Source of the DNA: Rotaria socialis
Taxonomy: Eukaryota > Rotifera > Eurotatoria > Philodinida > Philodinidae
NCBI GenBank assembly: GCA_905331475.1
Contig: CAJNYU010003209.1
Span: 62,001-126,000 of the forward strand
Reading direction: 5' to 3'
Length of the DNA stretch: 64,000 nt
Positions 36,726-55,610 of this stretch are shown here, piece by piece; position 1 is the first letter of the stretch, and every line of letters begins with the position of its first letter. The position numbers and the translations under genes were made by a program. The notes beneath the pieces were generated by a model, which saw only the letters and a program-made list of their open reading frames with translations, ran no database searches and was not told where the DNA came from.

Positions 36726-37449
36726 TTTTTCTATCGAGAACATAAGTTCGATTTCGACAATAGTAGATCTCATATAATTTTACGAGTTTTTCTTTTGAGT
36801 GCAATGATTAGTCGCTACTACTGTAATCGATGGGATACGAATATAATTGAAATGACATTTCTGGTATTTTTCTTATCCTATTAATCAGTCATCCGTGTTA
36901 AAATCATATTCCCATAGAGATAGAAATGATTTTATTTTTCTAATTGAAAAATACAAAGTTTTGTTAACATCAAGTTTCCATAGAGTTAAAAGCCTGCCTG
37001 CTGGCTTCATGTGGCTTATATAAAATCTATTAGTGCGATGTCTCATAGTATTAAAATGTGAAAGACAAAGTATTAATTATCTCCAGGCGCTTGACTTGCA
37101 ACTCTTCACTATCATTTTAATTAATCCTGCAGGTACGCTTTAAGATAACAATTCATTAATTCTAAAAAGTCATTATTCACATGCAACGTGTCAGATGTCA
37201 TCAATGCAGTCGCCAAGGAGCAAGAAAATATTTGTAGGATGTCTGTCATGTTGTTTGACGAGTGGCAGGGAACGGCATGCTCCAAAGCACTAAGTCTGTG
37301 TTGTAACATTAAATCCGTGTGGAAGTAGTTCATTGGTTTTTATTGATACCTTCGTTTTGTATATTTTCAAGGTTTCCGTTTTTCTAAGTAGACCAAGGTT
37401 TCATTATTGTCTGCAACAATTGACATATTTTATTTTAATTTCTTTTCAG
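36726..37449. other. Gap with a possible gene relic on the minus strand
   Basis: Nothing on the plus strand is convincing. On the minus strand 37333-37121 reads MTDILQIFSCSLATALM and NNDFLELMNCYLKAYLQ, which recalls the C-terminal helical part of the U3 snoRNP protein WDR36/UTP21. No partner exons were found, so at most it is a fragment. Confidence 0.3.
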
Positions 37450-38164
37450 GGTCGTTTGAAAGATTTTTGTTCAAAATTTCAAATCGAATTATCGAATGCT
37501 GTTGACGAACATTCGACACATTTAGTAACAGATGAAGAAGACGAAACACTTGTATGTCCATTATCGAAAAAAGTGATTCAAGCTGTTGCGCGCCATATGT
37601 ACATTGTAACATATCGTTGGATTGATGCATGTTTAAAAGCCAACCGAATACTAAATGAAAAACCATTCGAAATCCAAGGAGATTTAACACTTTCATCTGA
37701 TCATAATGGTTTGTTTTTAAGAACTTCGCTGTGTAATTTTCGTTTTTGTTCTCTGCAGGTATGCAACGAAGTCGTCAAAGTATTTTACCAGATAATTTAC
37801 CCAAGAATTTATTATTGGAAAATTTTTCTATTATGTTAAAATGCAATGGTTGCCAAGAAATGATGAATAATGATGAATTAATTGAACTAGTTCAATTGTC
37901 TGGTGCTAAACATACAACTGATTCACATTTTGCACGTATACAAACAGGTATAACACGGATTGTTCTTTGTGAAAAAGAATATTTAATTAATCGACGTGAA
38001 ATGTATGAAAAATGTATTCATGCTGGCATTCATTTTCTTACTCCGGAATGGTAAAAATTTATAGGACAAAAAATAAAGTTAATTACTTTATTATTTTTAG
38101 GTTTCTCGAATCACTTGTTCAGTATCGTATTCAACCATTTCAAGAATATCAAATAACACCTTAA
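37450..38164 (+). CDS. Tandem BRCT-domain protein, BRCA1/BARD1-like, 5' truncated
   Basis: Three exons (37450-37708, 37759-38050, 38101-38164) encode 204 residues of two BRCT repeats. BRCT1 has THLVTDEEDETLVCPLS, YIVTYRWIDACLKANRIL and FEIQGDL; BRCT2 has FSIMLKCNGCQEMM, ELIELVQLSGA, GIHFLTPEWFLESLVQYRIQ, then stop. Tandem BRCTs bind phosphorylated pSxxF ligands in DNA-damage signalling, and the resemblance is to BRCA1/BARD1. The first beta strand is missing. The acceptor at 37449 implies an upstream exon in phase 0, but no RING, ankyrin or other exon was seen before it. So it is a 5'-truncated copy or a gene with a distant first exon. Confidence 0.7.
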
Positions 38165-41100
38165 AAACTGCGATAAATTTTCATTTTTTTTCTTTTTCAT
38201 TTTTTTTTCGTTTGTTGTCAGATTAAAAACAAAACGCAATTCGTCTTGTATTCTCTTTAATGAAAAAAAAACAACACAAAAAGTTACAATACAGAATTGT
38301 ACATAGTTTTCCGATGTTAAATAATCGATAGACGAAAACCGAAAGTTGACGATTTACATGATACACGGATCATTCATAATATTAAAAAAGTTCTTGACGT
38401 AGAGATTAAAGTGATGCATCTAGAAGGCACAAGGATTCTGTTTTATGGCGTGTGCTACACGTTTGGTTTATCCTAAAGGAATGCGTTGGCGGAATAGCTG
38501 TTGTATTCTAATGACACATTACTGGTATGCGATCTGCCATGTATGCAGAGAGAAATGTCAACCACGTCCGTGATATGTCATTGCTAAGGTATATGTGATA
38601 AACTGTTGTCAAGAGTGTCTACCACGTATGCAAAGAATTGCTTCTCATGGGCATATCACTTTGGTGATAACTTACTGCTAATATGGTTGTCAAAACTATT
38701 GATATAAGAGGAAGTCCAAATTTCAGATTGTATACTCAAATGCCCGTTTGAAATCATTCTCCGGAGACAATGGAGTATGCCGGTTTCATTCAATTTCCTT
38801 TCTCCTGAATTAATTAGCGTCTAATTTATAAAACTATAAAATCATGAATTTGAGATGTTTTATTCAAATTGAATTCATGGAAATGTTTTTCCTACATGCC
38901 AAAAAACAAAGATCTATTTAACAGAGTTTCGCTTTTGATTTTTTTGTATCATTTGGAATTGCAAACACAATTTCAACTCCTAGTGTTAAGAAAACTAAAG
39001 CCGATTATCACTTTAACGCTTTATGACGAAAGTAGTTTATGGTTTGCAAAAGAAAACAAAAATCTAGTTATCATCTTATATACATAACGTGCTCACTTGT
39101 TGAATTTAACCGTTTTGAATGGTAATATTTGCAGTAGCTTTTCCATTATCTTATTGAACAATAGACAATGTCAAGAAATATGTCGTTCAATGGACGTCTG
39201 CCATATGTTGTCTATTTGTTTTTGATTATTAAAACAACAATCCTTAATTTTGACAAGTACATGGAAATTTTCATTCGTCGATGTCTTCCAGTCGAACAGG
39301 CATTTTCTTCCTAGATATAAACAAACTGTCAAGTCGAGAAGTCACACGGTCATAAACAATATTTGATTGAATCATAACTCAAAAGTTCTATTTAACTAAT
39401 TGAAATTGCTTGTTTATTTTGACTATGACTAGAATCTCGTCTATTGATAAGATACAAACATATCATAATATCTAGAATTGATTATTTAAACTTTTCTCAG
39501 GAAATTATTCATTGCATGTTGATTCAATACCAAATCTATAGAGAAAACATAAATCCTATTTATTTTTTTTATATCCAGGAAAATTAAAAGGAAATAATAT
39601 ATTATACGTGTATCTATAATAATTCTTTGGATGTTTGCACATAAAGAAGAGTATGTCTTTAGTTTCTTTTCTATTTTTTGTTTGTTTGAATATTTAAAAT
39701 TATGTCTAATTAATGAGACATTGACATCTTCTGAAAATCATTTCTCAACTAGGTTAAACAGAACACATATTTAGTCTCGTTCGACGCATATTTATTTTTG
39801 AAAATACATCCATCTGCTTGTCGTCGATGACGTTTAACATCATGCATTTATGTTCATTATCAACAACAATAACAAATACCATTATTTGAAAATTTTCTTC
39901 TACATGGTATCGTAATTATTCAGTCAAATCTATTTGCCTTATTGTTTCCGAATGAAACCAAACTTGTTTTACAAAGTTTTTTTGAATATTAACAACGTAT
40001 GAACACACTCCGAGCTCTTTCTCTTCTTCTTCTTCTTCTTCTTCTTTAGATTTTTTTGTTTATTCGCATCTAATATCTGTTCTTTCAAGCTTTTTATTAT
40101 TTTTCATCTTTTCTTTTGTGTGGTTCGGAAGTATAATGCTGCTGTTAGTGTTTGTGTGCTTGTGTGTGTGGTGCGTACGTATACACTGAGGAAGAAGAAA
40201 GAAAAAGAAAAAGAAACCAAACACAGATAGTCAGAGATGCAACAAACAGAGCGAGAGAAGAAAAAAAAAGAAAAAACTCAAGAAAAAAAGAACACAACAA
40301 AAAGAAGTATATTGACCCCATTCTGCTTCTTCTGTAGTATTCTCAGTGCAGTATAAACAAACTCTATGGCTTTATATTCGATACATCTGTTGGATTTTTC
40401 AACAAAATCACATTAAAACATACTTTATGGGCTACCAACAGAGAATAATATGACGTGGCCTTAAAAAGCTATTACAAGAAAAGAAAGGTATGTTTCTCTT
40501 TTTCCTTCGCGCTGTTGTCTACTCTAATAGAGAAAGAGAAAAGAAAAACAATATACGAAAAATGAACTTGAACATTTTACTCTTTAACTTCGCGGTGTAA
40601 TATTTTTAAGGTTCAAGGACACCTATAGTGACTATAGAAGAAATATATAAATGCGGACATACGCCATAGATCCATGCTAACAGGAATCACATAAAAAAAA
40701 AATATATATATATATATATGAGTACGCTTATGATCTAGACAGATGAAACACATCCACTATTATGATCACCTTGCGTTCGTTTGAAAATACCAAGAGACAG
40801 CCTTTTAGTGCAAGATTTAGATAAGGTTAGTTTCTTGTTGTGTATCATGGCGTTTTAAATCATACGAGAAACCGTACTCTCAGTACACTGTTAGTTTTTG
40901 AACGAATATTGATAAATATTTTTTAAGTGTTTACTGACACATTTCCTTAAGTGGAGTATGTAATTACTGCTGAAGATGTATTTACGCTTTCACACGTGCT
41001 ATAGAATGTTTTCACAATCTTCAGTAATCTGGCTAATACGTGCGTGGGCATTTTTTGTTTATGAAAATAATACCGACATATCAGCATAGAGTAAAAGTAT

Positions 41101-42019
41101 GAAAATATTACCAGCTTAATGATGCTTCACCTTGTTAGAGATCCTTTTTTCCTTCCTGTGTTGAATGAAACATAATGGTTTTTCCCTCGAGTAGATATTA
41201 ACATATGTGATTTCAATTTTTGTTAATTTGTTAAAAGAGAAATGTCTCATGAAAAAATATTTAATTATTTCAGTCGCAATGAATAAATGAATTATTTTTT
41301 CCTGTAGCAGAAAACATTCGCGAACAAAAAAGAAAAGACGAAGAAGAAAAGCAAACGAATAAAGGCTAATGCCTGATTTGTTTATTTAGTATAATTTTCT
41401 TCTTCTCTTATTAGTCATTTCACTCGTATGAATTAAATTATTGAGAAGCCAAATAAATTAATGTTGAATATACATAGGCATAGGTGTATGGTACGATCAA
41501 ACATGTTTCCTTCGTAGAATGTTTGATGCTCTGACATCTTTGTGTATTCTTATTACGTTGCTATCGATGTCGAACAACAATGATGCAAAAACCTGACAAA
41601 AAAATATTTGATGGATTGCTCTCGTTTAAACCACATTAAGAAGAGAAAGGAAAGGGCTCCGGTTGCTTTCTTTTCTTTCAGATTTCTCTCTCTCTCTCTC
41701 TCTCTCTCTTGCTCCTGTTCTCGCTCTTGCTCGATCTGCTGCCTTTTCTTGAATGATGCGATTGCACGTATACTTGAAAATTAGATGTGCACATAAACAA
41801 GTACACATGTCCTCTCCATATGACCAAAGTAACTGTATTTCTCTTTCGTTCGCTTTTTAAAAAATCAGACTATTATTCTTTGTTGTTCACAACCCTGCAA
41901 CAGTTCGCTATTAAAAAAACGATCGATAAGCTTTGTTCTGTTGACACCATAAACGTTTTTTTCGTACAGTTCATAATCTTTTCTACTCTACATTCTTTGT
42001 ACTTTTTTTTGTATGTAAG
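38165..42019. other. Long non-coding interval before the kinase gene
   Basis: About 3.85 kb with only simple sequence: TTC repeat (40021-40046), TA repeat (40703-40720), CT repeat (41687-41709). The purine-rich frame at 40152-40337 is low complexity. No gene recognised. Confidence 0.45.
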
Positions 42020-46436
<4,417 letters not shown>

Positions 46437-46981
46437 TTTGAAAGCATTGTTAATTTGTCTCACTGGTGATCTTTGTTTTACGATAGTGATGCGTTTTATT
46501 TTATTTTATTTTATTTTATTTTTGGGGGAATATTAAATCTCTTTGAAACATAAACTTATGGTGAGCATTTGTATTCATATAAAAGATTAATACTTAGTTG
46601 AAGTATATCTTCTGTTCTTTTTTGCCTGCAAAAGCAGTTTGAATAGTTTATCTTTGTAATAAATTCCCGCTTGTTTTCGTTTTATTTTTCTATTTTCAAT
46701 TTTTTGTTTCGTTCCATATCACACACTTCTTTGATTGTACAGAAAAGAAAATCGTGTGCGTATACGCGTTTGTTTTTTTGCTTGTAAAGTGAAAACGGAT
46801 GAAAATGTACTTGGTAAAAAAAGAACAAATACTGAATACGTCATACTATAATATACATGACTACTTTTTCTTTTCACGTATTGCTTCATTACATCGAGAA
46901 TGATGCAAGAATCTTTTGTCATTACCTCACATAAAAGTTTTCGCATTTTCGCTGGAGTATATATAGTTGTCTGTCCAGTCG
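46437..46981. other. Kinase 3' region and spacer
   Basis: Contains a TTTTA pentanucleotide repeat (46497-46521) and AT-rich DNA. No gene recognised. Confidence 0.4.
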
Positions 46982-48154
46982 ATGAAGCCAAGCAGTAGGA
47001 ATGTAGAAATGCCTCCTATTAATCTATCGTCAAACACAGTAAGTGCCACAACGCTGCAGTCAATAGAAATAACAATTGAGGCACATAAAATCGAACCAAT
47101 TAGTAATAGTAATGATGAAGAAATTGGTGCTGATGATAATGTTGCGATTCCATCTTCAGAATCGACAGTTGCTGCAGATAATCACAGGTAGATGATTTAT
47201 CGTGACAAGTTTTACTTTATTTTGATTTTCGTTATCTAGTGTTGACGAAGAGGCTTTAGAACAAAATGATGAGGATTATTATTATACTCAATTTCTTTAT
47301 TTGGATAACAGTGATGATGATTCAGATTATTTCTGCGACAATGATGATAATAATGATGAGTGTTATTTGACTCGGCATCTAGATCGAAAACAACTATCTT
47401 TGGTTGATGATTTTGAGAAAACCAAATATCAACGTGCAAAACGCTCAAATAAAAAAGTGAATGCACGCTGTCAGATAAAGACAAAGCATGCAAAATCAAT
47501 TAAATTTAATTCACAGAATAAAATATTGTACATGCACCATCGATTAGTTAAAACGGTTGTACTTGATCCACCAAGTCGAAATCATAGCTCTGGAAGTACA
47601 TCAAATCGGCCCTATTCATCTGAAGAATTACGGTCGGTTCCTGATGAAAAGCGTAATCGTAAAACTGTTCCTAACGTTCAGAAAGCAACAATTCAAAAAC
47701 CTGCATCGAATGTTCCACCAAATCAATTGAGTGAATATACAATTAATGACTATACTCTTCAAAACAACATCAGTTTTGATGATGCTATGATTGCTTTTCT
47801 TCTTGAAATGCAAAATCGTGATCTGTAAGAATTCAAACTCCGATTAGATAATTTATAAAGACACTATTTTTCTCCTTTCTATTTAGATCTCCAAATGATT
47901 ATGAAATGCTATTGCGACTTGATGAATGTGTACAACGTAAAACAGTTGATGCAAGTGCTTTAGATCGATTGCCAACAACGAATGTCAGTGAATCACATTT
48001 AAACGATCATTGTACTATCTGCATGGAGACATATGCTCTTGGACAGCAAATAAAAACATTGCCCTGTACACATATCTTCCATGTAAATTGTATTGAAATT
48101 TATTTAAAAGAATTTTCTATACAATGTCCACTAGATAATTTACCTCTGGTATAA
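46982..48154 (+). CDS. RING-H2 finger protein, probable E3 ubiquitin ligase
   Basis: Three exons (46982-47187, 47240-47824, 47887-48154) give 352 residues. The first two thirds are acidic and then basic, low in predicted structure (a DDDSDYFCDNDDNNDE tract, then KRSNKKVNARCQIKTKH), without a recognised domain. The C-terminus is a RING-H2: CTICMETYALGQQIKTLPC, THIFHVNC, then CPLD, i.e. C-x2-C ... C-x-H-x2-H-x2-C ... C-x2-[D]. The last Cys-pair ligand appears as CPLD rather than CPxC, which is unusual and may weaken the second zinc site. Such proteins normally recruit ubiquitin-loaded E2. Substrate unknown. Confidence 0.8.
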
Positions 48155-48606
48155 ATGATCAAAGAACGTAGCTTATTGTTTTTTTTTATATCAAATGTAA
48201 ATGTATATCTGTTATTATTTTTTGTTTTTTAAAAAAAAACAATTTTTCAATTGAAAGATTACATAAAACGGTTATATGAAACTTCATGAATAGAAACCTG
48301 AAAGAAAAACAACCGAAACTATAGTTGAGTTGCATCTGGCACGATCTTTATTTCTCAACATTGTTTTGTTTTTATACTATATCTATCTTGCATTCATAAC
48401 AACCGGATATTACTATAGGTGTCACTGTTTTATATCGTTGCGGTTTTCATTCTTGGAAAATAACTCAGTATAGTCTTTTTTTTTCTATAAAATGAAATAG
48501 AATTGCCGGTTTCTGAAATTAAAAAATTTCGAAAAATTCATGCGATGAGTCATCTACTCCTTTTCATTCATCCATTCGTTTTAAATACGGTCCTATTTAA
48601 CAAAAA
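48155..48606. other. Spacer before PSMC2
   Basis: AT-rich DNA with T-runs; the promoter of the proteasome genes probably lies here. No gene seen. Confidence 0.4.
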
Positions 48607-50443
<1,837 letters not shown>

Positions 50444-50550
50444 TTTTTTTCAACCTTTTTAGACTATTTTGTTTTCTTCTCTTTTTTCTTTTGTTTTATT
50501 CGAAGATTATTTCAAACAAATATAGAAAAAAAAATATACAAAACAATTTA

Positions 50551-50563
50551 TTATAGATAAATA
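50551..50563 (+). promoter_or_regulatory. Splice acceptor just 5' of the PSMB6 start
   Basis: TTTATTATAG ends at 50556, seven nt before the PSMB6 ATG (50564), in a 120-nt gap with no room for a first exon and promoter of its own. It fits a spliced-leader trans-splice site; rotifers are known to use SL trans-splicing. A cis intron is the alternative. Confidence 0.45.
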
Positions 50564-51851
50564 ATGGATGTAATGAATCCTTTGACATATGATGCAGAAG
50601 AAGATCAATTGCGTGAAAGAACCAAATATAGTGAGATGGATAAACTTCTTTTACCAGTTGAATTTCAACAGCAACCAGTATCCACTGGTGTAAGCTTCAT
50701 GATTTTTCTTGTAACGACTCGAACTGATGCCCGTCGTTTGTGAACTCATATCGAAGGAAATAATTAGGCATTGAATGGCTTAAGAGATTCTCCATCAAAT
50801 TAGTTGAAATGCTGAAATCGTTTTCGACTTTAGTGTGTCTCGCTGCGAGATGTCTGATAGGAGCTCAAACGATGGATATCAGCTTCGGTTGTTTCCTCTA
50901 AAAGTATAATTGATTGTTTTTGTTTTAGACAACCATTGTTGCTGTTGAATATGATGGAGGAGTAGTCATCGGTGCTGATACACGTACTTCATCTGGGTAT
51001 GAAATTCGATTCGAAATTTCATCTTTATTTCAAGATAAGTTTACTCTTTTGTTTTGAATAGATCGTTTGTAATGAATCGATTTACCGATAAATTAACGAA
51101 AATAACTGATCGTATATTTTGTCTACGATCTGGTAGTGCAGCTGATACACAAGCAATTTCTCAGATAGTGACGTATCAACTTGATTTTCTCAGGTATGTT
51201 TTTACTGCATATTAAACTTGCACTCTATTCACATTAGAATATCGATGATATTGTATTCCATCGGTCAGCCCTTCATCATTATTGATTTCTAACAATGTAT
51301 CTTACATAATTTTAGTGCAGAAGCGAATGAGCCTCCATTAGTGCGAACAGCTGCTAATTGTGTGCGTCGTTTAATTTATGAATATCGTGATGATTTCGTT
51401 GCTGGTATGATTGTTGCTGGGTGGGACAAAAAGCTTGGCGGACAAGTATATTTTTGAAATCAAAGAAAAGACGGACATGTTTGATGCTAAAGGATATTTT
51501 TATTTTTAGGTTTATTCTTGTCCACTTGGTGGTTTACTTGCTCGGCAACCGATCTCACTGGGTGGATCGGGTAGTACATACATTTGGGGTTATCTCGATA
51601 ATAATTATCGTCCAAATATGACAAAACAAGAATGTTTTGATTTCGTACTAAAAGGTACAAACGAGAGAAAAAAAAACACGAGAAATTTATTTTATTTTAT
51701 TATTATTATTATTATTATTATAGGTATCACATTAGCAATTACACGAGATGGTTCAAGCGGTGGCTGTGCTCGTTTAGCAATAATTGATCGAGATGGTGTT
51801 GAACGTGTTGATGTACTTGGCAATGATTTACCAAAAGTCTATGATCTTTAA
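50564..51851 (+). CDS. PSMB6: 20S proteasome beta-1 subunit (caspase-like)
   Basis: Six exons (50564-50689, 50929-50996, 51062-51193, 51316-51445, 51510-51654, 51724-51851) give 242 residues. The propeptide ends STG and the catalytic Thr1 begins [20 protein letters not shown]. Exon 2 starts exactly at the Thr1 codon, so the first intron separates propeptide from mature enzyme. Other marks: [20 protein letters not shown] with nucleophile-activating Lys/Asp/Ser positions, [33 protein letters not shown] and [13 protein letters not shown]. The S1-pocket pattern favours beta-1 (post-acidic cleavage) over beta-2/5. It follows PSMC2 in the same orientation. Confidence 0.95.
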
Positions 51852-52084
51852 TAAGAGCAATATTTAAAAAAAAATTTGAACACTTCTTTTTTTTTGTTGC
51901 TGTTATTCATTATTTAAAAAAAGCAAAGATTTTATGACATCTATGTAAATCCATGTTTTCGTTTGTCGCTTGAATAGACCAATCCAATGTTGAGACGAAT
52001 GTGGCAGGCCTTATTGATAAAACGTGGACTTTTTATCGACGAGATTCACTTTGAAAAAAGTTAATTTTTATAGATTTTTTACCC

Positions 52085-53912
52085 ATGGCTCGTCTGTCTC
52101 TTGTTTGTATTGGGTTGGTTCTATTAGCAACAGTTTGGTCATCATCGTTGAATATAGAAGGATCATCGAAACGTGTATTAGTACTTCTTGATAATTTGGC
52201 TATTCGCGAATCACATTCATATTATTTTAAACAATTAAGAGGTAAGATCGACGAATAGAAATATATAGTTCAGCGGGATAACGAACAAGTATCACGTTCG
52301 ATTCTACATATTGGCAATCAAATGATGAACTCGATTTACATAGCTGTTCACATTCTGAATATCTTTGATTGGAACGAATTTTCGTATCTGACGATTGTCA
52401 TAATGAATTTTTTGAAAATATTAAAAAATTTTCAATCTAATTTAAAATTCGGTTGTTTTATTCGGATAGTCGAGCATTTTTATAGTGACCAAATTTAGTG
52501 AGGCATGTGTTGAGTACTTTTGATCAGCAGAACAGCCATCTGTTTATTTATAAAATTATGCTGATTATTGAGATAATAATACATTTATTTTGTTTAGATC
52601 GTGGATTTGAAATAACCTTCAGATCATCAGATGATAGTAGCCTTCAAATAGTTAAATATGGTGAATATATTTATGATAATATTATCTTATTTGCTCCTGG
52701 TACAAAAGGTAATCAAAAATATTTCTTTCAATTTTCTTATGATTACTAATATTCCGATGCATAGAATTCGGTGGACGTCTGGATGCTGAAGTTTTGACAG
52801 AATTTATTGATGCTGGTGGTAATGTTCTCATTGCGGGTAGTAATACAATTGGTAAGGTTATTAATGAAGACTGTCGTGTCTTTTAATTTCATGAAAAAAT
52901 AATTCGAAGGTGATGCTATTCGTGAATTCGCTGGTGAATGTGGCATTGAATTTGCTGATGATAAAAATGCTGTGATTGATCATCTCAATTATGATGCTAA
53001 TGATGATGGACAAGTAAGAAAAAAAAAAGAATTTAGTTTCTATTAAAACTTAATCGCGAAATTTTAGCATACATTAATCGTTGCAAGTCCAGATAATCTT
53101 TTAGCATCTGAATTAATTACTGGGCAAACTAAAAGGGCTGGTTTACCATTCCTTTTCCGAGGCATTGGGTAAAGAAGAATAGTTTTTTTGTTTCTATTAC
53201 AGAAATTGTTTTTTTTAAGAATGTCTGCTGATCCAGAAAATCCACTGTTACTCGATGTTTTAACAGGTTCCGCAAGTTCATATACAGCCAATCCCGATGA
53301 AAAGTCATTAGCTGAGGTAAGGAATTCATTGGTAAACATTTTGAAATAAATTTTACTATGCTTTCTTTTTCAGTATCCAACAACAGTTGGTAAACGAACA
53401 TTATTAATATCTGTTCTTCAAGCTCGTAACAATGCTCGCGTTGGTTTTGTTGGTTCATTAGACTTTTTCAGTAATGATTTTTTTGATAGTGCAGTACAAT
53501 CCACTGATGGAAAGAAGTAAGAACAGAATTCAATAGGAGACTTGAATATCTTATATTCTGTCTGTGATTATTTCATTTAGATCAGATAAATCTGGTAATG
53601 AAGAATTAGCTATTGCACTGACTGATTGGATATTTAAACAACGTGGTGTTTTACGTGCGAGAAATATTCGTCATTATTTAAAACAAGATAAATCAACACC
53701 ACGTTTTTATACAATTAAAAATGATATTGTAAATTGAACGATTAAAAGAATAGTAGAAAAATCTTATTGATTTGCTTTTTTCTTAAGGTATTTAATGTGC
53801 AATTTGATGAATTTGTTCACGGTAAATGGATGCCATTTAATGGAACTGATGTTCAATTAGAATTTGTTCGTATTGATCCATTTGTTCGAGCAACAATGAA
53901 AAATAAAGGTAT

Positions 53913-53950
<38 letters not shown>

Positions 53951-54347
53951 GATTTACTTTACTAAATAATAAAAATTTTCGAGTTTAGGCGGTCAACTTG
54001 AAGCGCAATTTTGTGTTCCAGATACTTATGGAATTTATAAATTTGTCATTGATTATAATCGTGTTGGTTATACACATTTATTTTCAGCAACACAGGTAAA
54101 CATAAGATGAAATCGTTTTGTTGTAAAAAAAAGTCGCGTCTCTCTCATAGAATTTATTTCTGTAAAAATCTTCACTTATTATTTCTAGGTCTCTGTTCAT
54201 CCTTTACGTCATACCGAATATGAACGATTTATAACATCAGCATTTCCATATTATATTTCATCATTTTCAATGATGGCTGGTGCTTTTCTTCTTAGTTTTA
54301 TTGTACTTTATCATCGTGATGATACGCCGAAAAACAAAACTGAATAA
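52085..54347 (+). CDS. DDOST: Oligosaccharyltransferase 48-kDa subunit
   Basis: Eleven exons (52085-52241, 52598-52708, 52765-52851, 52910-53013, 53068-53168, 53220-53316, 53374-53516, 53581-53728, 53788-53908, 53989-54095, 54189-54347) give 444 residues. DDOST/OST48 is a structural subunit of the ER N-glycosylation complex. Signal peptide [16 protein letters not shown]; luminal marks [65 protein letters not shown] and [16 protein letters not shown]; a single C-terminal membrane helix ([15 protein letters not shown]) and a short lysine-containing cytosolic tail. Intron 9 carries a long AT microsatellite beside its donor. Confidence 0.96.
53911..53944. repeat. AT microsatellite in DDOST intron 9
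   Basis: An alternating AT run immediately after the exon 9 donor; about 30 nt. Confidence 0.85.
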
Positions 54348-55610
54348 ATGCAATATTGAAATCAGTGAACAATAAAAATAAAAAAAAACATTTTATTCAT
54401 TCATTCCTCATAGGCCAATGTTAATTGTTGTTCATTTGCATGACCATGCCGACCGTTTTTCTTTTATAATGACTCTCGTGTCGTTTTTTGTAGATTCTAG
54501 AATATCAGATTTTGTTCATTTGAAGAAAGATGCTTATCATTTTTGTTTTTGTTTTGTTATTTAAAAGAAAATGAGAGAATAAATAAATCATTCTCTAATA
54601 CAACCGCGAACAGAAATTCTTCGTATTTCCTATGGAAAAATAGAAACATTAGATCGACTCTTGAGACTGTGGGTGTCAATGAGATTTTAAAGAAACTTTT
54701 TTATTGTTTGATTTAAATTATTGAAAAAACTCGAACTGATGCTAGCTCTAGTTTCCATTTGACAAATATTTGAATAGCTCCTTCAATTTCGATACATCAG
54801 TTGTAGAGTAGTTTTCTAATAAAAAAAATGAACCATTGTACATTCAGAAATGACTTATAGTACACATAAAAATCATAGGATGATTTAATGGTATGGATAA
54901 ATTACAGGCAATCAATATTTTCTTGGTAAAAGCCCTTCGATACCTTGCGAAATTTTACATTTACTCATACTAATGTTAGAAAAAAGAGACAAATACAGAG
55001 CCGGTTTGTGCTTGTGTTTGCGTGATTTTGAAACCACACACATCTCTGGCGTTAAGTACCAAAGACTAGGCACCCATTGCTTTGTTTATATACGTAAAAT
55101 GCTTTTAACTGCAAGGAAACCAACTTCTCACTAGTGACATCTGTATAGAAATCTCAAATCACACGTCTTATTAAAAGTCAATTTACATAATATATTCGAA
55201 AACTCAATAATGAACATAATTATTATGTACGGATTGCTTGCTTTCAAATACTTTTCTCTCCCTGGTAATGAAAACCTATAGTATAAGTCATGGAGAGCAG
55301 CACAAAGGAAAATATTTTCGATCTTGAACATATTTGTTCGAAGAAACTTGGTCGTGTTAACAAGTACCTCAGTCAATTTACTAATCAATCTTAGAATTGT
55401 TCTAATAATAATGATAATAATAGTCATACACCACAGAACTATGTGAGTCATCTGAGCTCTTACACTGTGCAAATAGATTTGTCGAGAAATTCGACTAATC
55501 AAAAGTGATAGAATCTGCTCGATATAAAAACCATGTAATAGCCGAAATTCATCTAATGAAAATAATATTTTGTTGTAGATTACGTTCTTTTCTCGTTGTT
55601 TATTTGTGCC
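54348..55610. other. Intergenic, no gene seen
   Basis: DDOST 3' region and upstream of the RAD51D-like gene. The minus-strand frame 55502-55131 lacks any family feature. No repeats recognised. Confidence 0.4.

Noticed and set aside
40152..40337. Lys/Glu-rich open frame
   Set aside because: Purine-rich low-complexity DNA; no start context, no family, inside a region of simple repeats.
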